DNA of 35,278 bases from Endobacterium cereale (GTDB lineage Bacteria > Pseudomonadota > Alphaproteobacteria > Rhizobiales > Rhizobiaceae). The stretch lies in contig NZ_WIXI01000029.1 in NCBI RefSeq assembly GCF_009617585.1, positions 1 to 35,278 on the forward strand, in the 5' to 3' direction. The notes beneath the pieces were generated by a model. It had not been told where the DNA came from. It was given only the letters and a program-made list of their open reading frames with translations, and did no database searches. Position numbers and translations under genes: made by a program. The first letter of the stretch is position 1. Every line of letters starts with the position of its first letter. Positions 34,454 to 35,278 of this stretch are shown in pieces.

Positions 34454-34735
34454 ATGATTTTTCTCGAGTTCGCAGCTGTATTCGCGACTGTTGCAGCGGT
34501 GACAGGCCTTTTAATCCATCAAGCCATGGTACAGTTTCTCGAGTACCAATTTTACAGATCGAATGCTTGGAATTTCTCTCTCGATAGCAGATTGGATCGT
34601 CTCAAAATCGACACCAGAATCCAGATTTATGATCTGAACCTCACAAACTGGCAAAGATTTTATATTTTTCGCCCTGTCATGATTGCAACCGTCTCCTTTT
34701 TATTGATTGCGATGATTTGGGCCATCTTTTCGTGA
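34454..34735 (+). CDS. Small two-TM membrane protein, possible immunity protein
   Basis: A 93-aa protein; ATG 34454 follows GGAG five bases upstream. Two hydrophobic helices, FAAVFATVAAVTGLLIHQAMV near the N-terminus and FRPVMIATVSFLLIAMIWAIF at the C-terminus, surround a polar loop with RLDRLKIDTRIQIYDLNL. The DNA is AT-rich compared with flanking core genes. About 195 bp separate it from the PAAR gene, so it may have its own promoter. A membrane immunity protein against the 321-aa candidate is plausible, but there is no direct support. Confidence 0.55.
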   Translation: MIFLEFAAVFATVAAVTGLLIHQAMVQFLEYQFYRSNAWNFSLDSRLDRLKIDTRIQIYDLNLTNWQRFYIFRPVMIATVSFLLIAMIWAIFS

Positions 34736-34808
34736 TGCTGTGGCAGCGAAGCGTTTCGCTTGTCGCGGCGCTCCAGCGGCAGGACCGTGGCGATCGCCGG
34801 ATGGGCGT

Positions 34809-35126
34809 TTAGCTGCCATCGGAAAACGGTCCAAGCACCGTCAGGCCTTCCTTGCGGGCAGCGGCGGCCAGTTTGCGATCAAGCGTGGCAAGCGGAGTGT
34901 CGCGATTGAGGGCGAGCTCCAGATAAGCGGCATCATAGGCGCTCAGGCCGTGGTTGGCGGACAGCAGCAAAACGTAGCTGTCTGCGCCAAGGCCGGCATC
35001 ATCAAGCGGCAGCCGGCGAACCCGCTCCATGTCGACGAGCGCACCTCCGGCAGCAATCCGACCGCGACGCTCGGACATGGCAAGAATGTTGCGTATTTCG
35101 AAGAAGAACAGCGACGGAGTGTAACC
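34809..35126 (-). pseudogene. VapC-type PIN-domain toxin lacking its N-terminus
   Basis: The recognisable part runs from PSLFFFEIRNILAMSERRGRI through AYDAAYLELALNRDTPLATLDRKLAAAARKEGLTVLG, the C-terminal two thirds of a VapC RNase. The first 40 or so residues, with the first catalytic Asp (usually VLDASV near the start), are missing; codons upstream in frame to 35249 are unrelated and Arg-rich. One catalytic acidic residue of the PIN site is therefore lost, and no vapB antitoxin gene is present within the remaining window. It looks broken by an insertion or deletion near 35126. Confidence 0.7.
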
Positions 35127-35252
35127 GGTGTTCTGCCCCCATATTGTCCGCCGTCGCCTGATCTGTGATCGACGTTCCATGGATGAAGGACGGGAGTTTC
35201 GTAAGCGCGAATTTCTCCGCACCTTCTGCAATTGATTGAGCTTTGGCATGTG

Positions 35253-35278
35253 GTGTCCACTTAAAAAGAGGTGGACAC
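35253..35278. repeat. Inverted repeat at the window edge, possible IS terminus
   Basis: GTGTCCAC (35253-35260) and GTGGACAC (35271-35278) flank a ten-base A-rich spacer. The element is cut by the window end. Next to a VapC gene that loses its N-terminus about 130 bp earlier, it could be one end of an insertion sequence or a regulatory palindrome. No transposase is visible in the window. Confidence 0.35.

Overview
The window is chromosomal DNA of a Rhizobiaceae alphaproteobacterium, most likely Agrobacterium or Rhizobium. The evidence is high GC content, the rhizobial neighbourhood murA - DUF2948 - hisD - UPF0262 - LMW phosphatase - infA - maf - yacG - tRNA-Phe, and Ti-plasmid-style transfer genes. 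The product names rest on motif recognition from the sequence alone; no database search was run.

Layout. (1) 1-6300: the end of a polysaccharide locus, with the tail of a polyprenyl-phosphate sugar transferase, a PPP-family phosphatase on the opposite strand, a Wza-type outer-membrane export lipoprotein, a Wzc/ExoP-type tyrosine autokinase and a single-pass membrane protein. (2) 6300-14151: housekeeping core, with a His-rich secreted peptide, tRNA-Thr(GGT), murA, an SDR dehydrogenase, hisD and its operon partners, infA-maf-yacG and tRNA-Phe(GAA). (3) 14152 to at least 28534: an integrative, mobilizable element inserted at the 3' end of tRNA-Phe. It holds an excisionase-integrase pair, a VirC1-like ParA with a small partner flanked by shared repeats, the hipBA toxin-antitoxin pair behind three evenly spaced operators, several unknown cargo genes (one with a HEPN-like RNLLAH motif), and a DNA-transfer module. 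In that module a NYN-LOTUS protein, TraD and TraG are read leftward and the TraA relaxase-helicase rightward. An RSF1010/Ti-type oriT lies in the 190 bp between them. No mating-pair (trb/virB) genes are visible, and I did not find the right att copy. (4) 28549-34735: a protein with AP2-like repeats, then a type VI secretion cargo operon: vgrG, a secreted Cys-rich protein, a 321-aa unknown with Gly-rich hydrophobic segments, a 179-aa unknown, PAAR and a two-TM protein. (5) 34809-35278: a VapC toxin lacking its N-terminus, and an inverted repeat at the window edge that may be the end of an insertion sequence.

How the parts work together. The ParA pair, hipBA and the relaxase/oriT set form a coherent maintenance-and-transfer kit for an element that would borrow a mating pore from elsewhere. 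The VgrG-PAAR operon looks like a spike-plus-cargo unit fired by a T6SS encoded elsewhere. Its AT-rich, unfamiliar genes, together with the NYN-LOTUS gene of the transfer operon and the AP2-repeat protein, are the least explained parts of the window.
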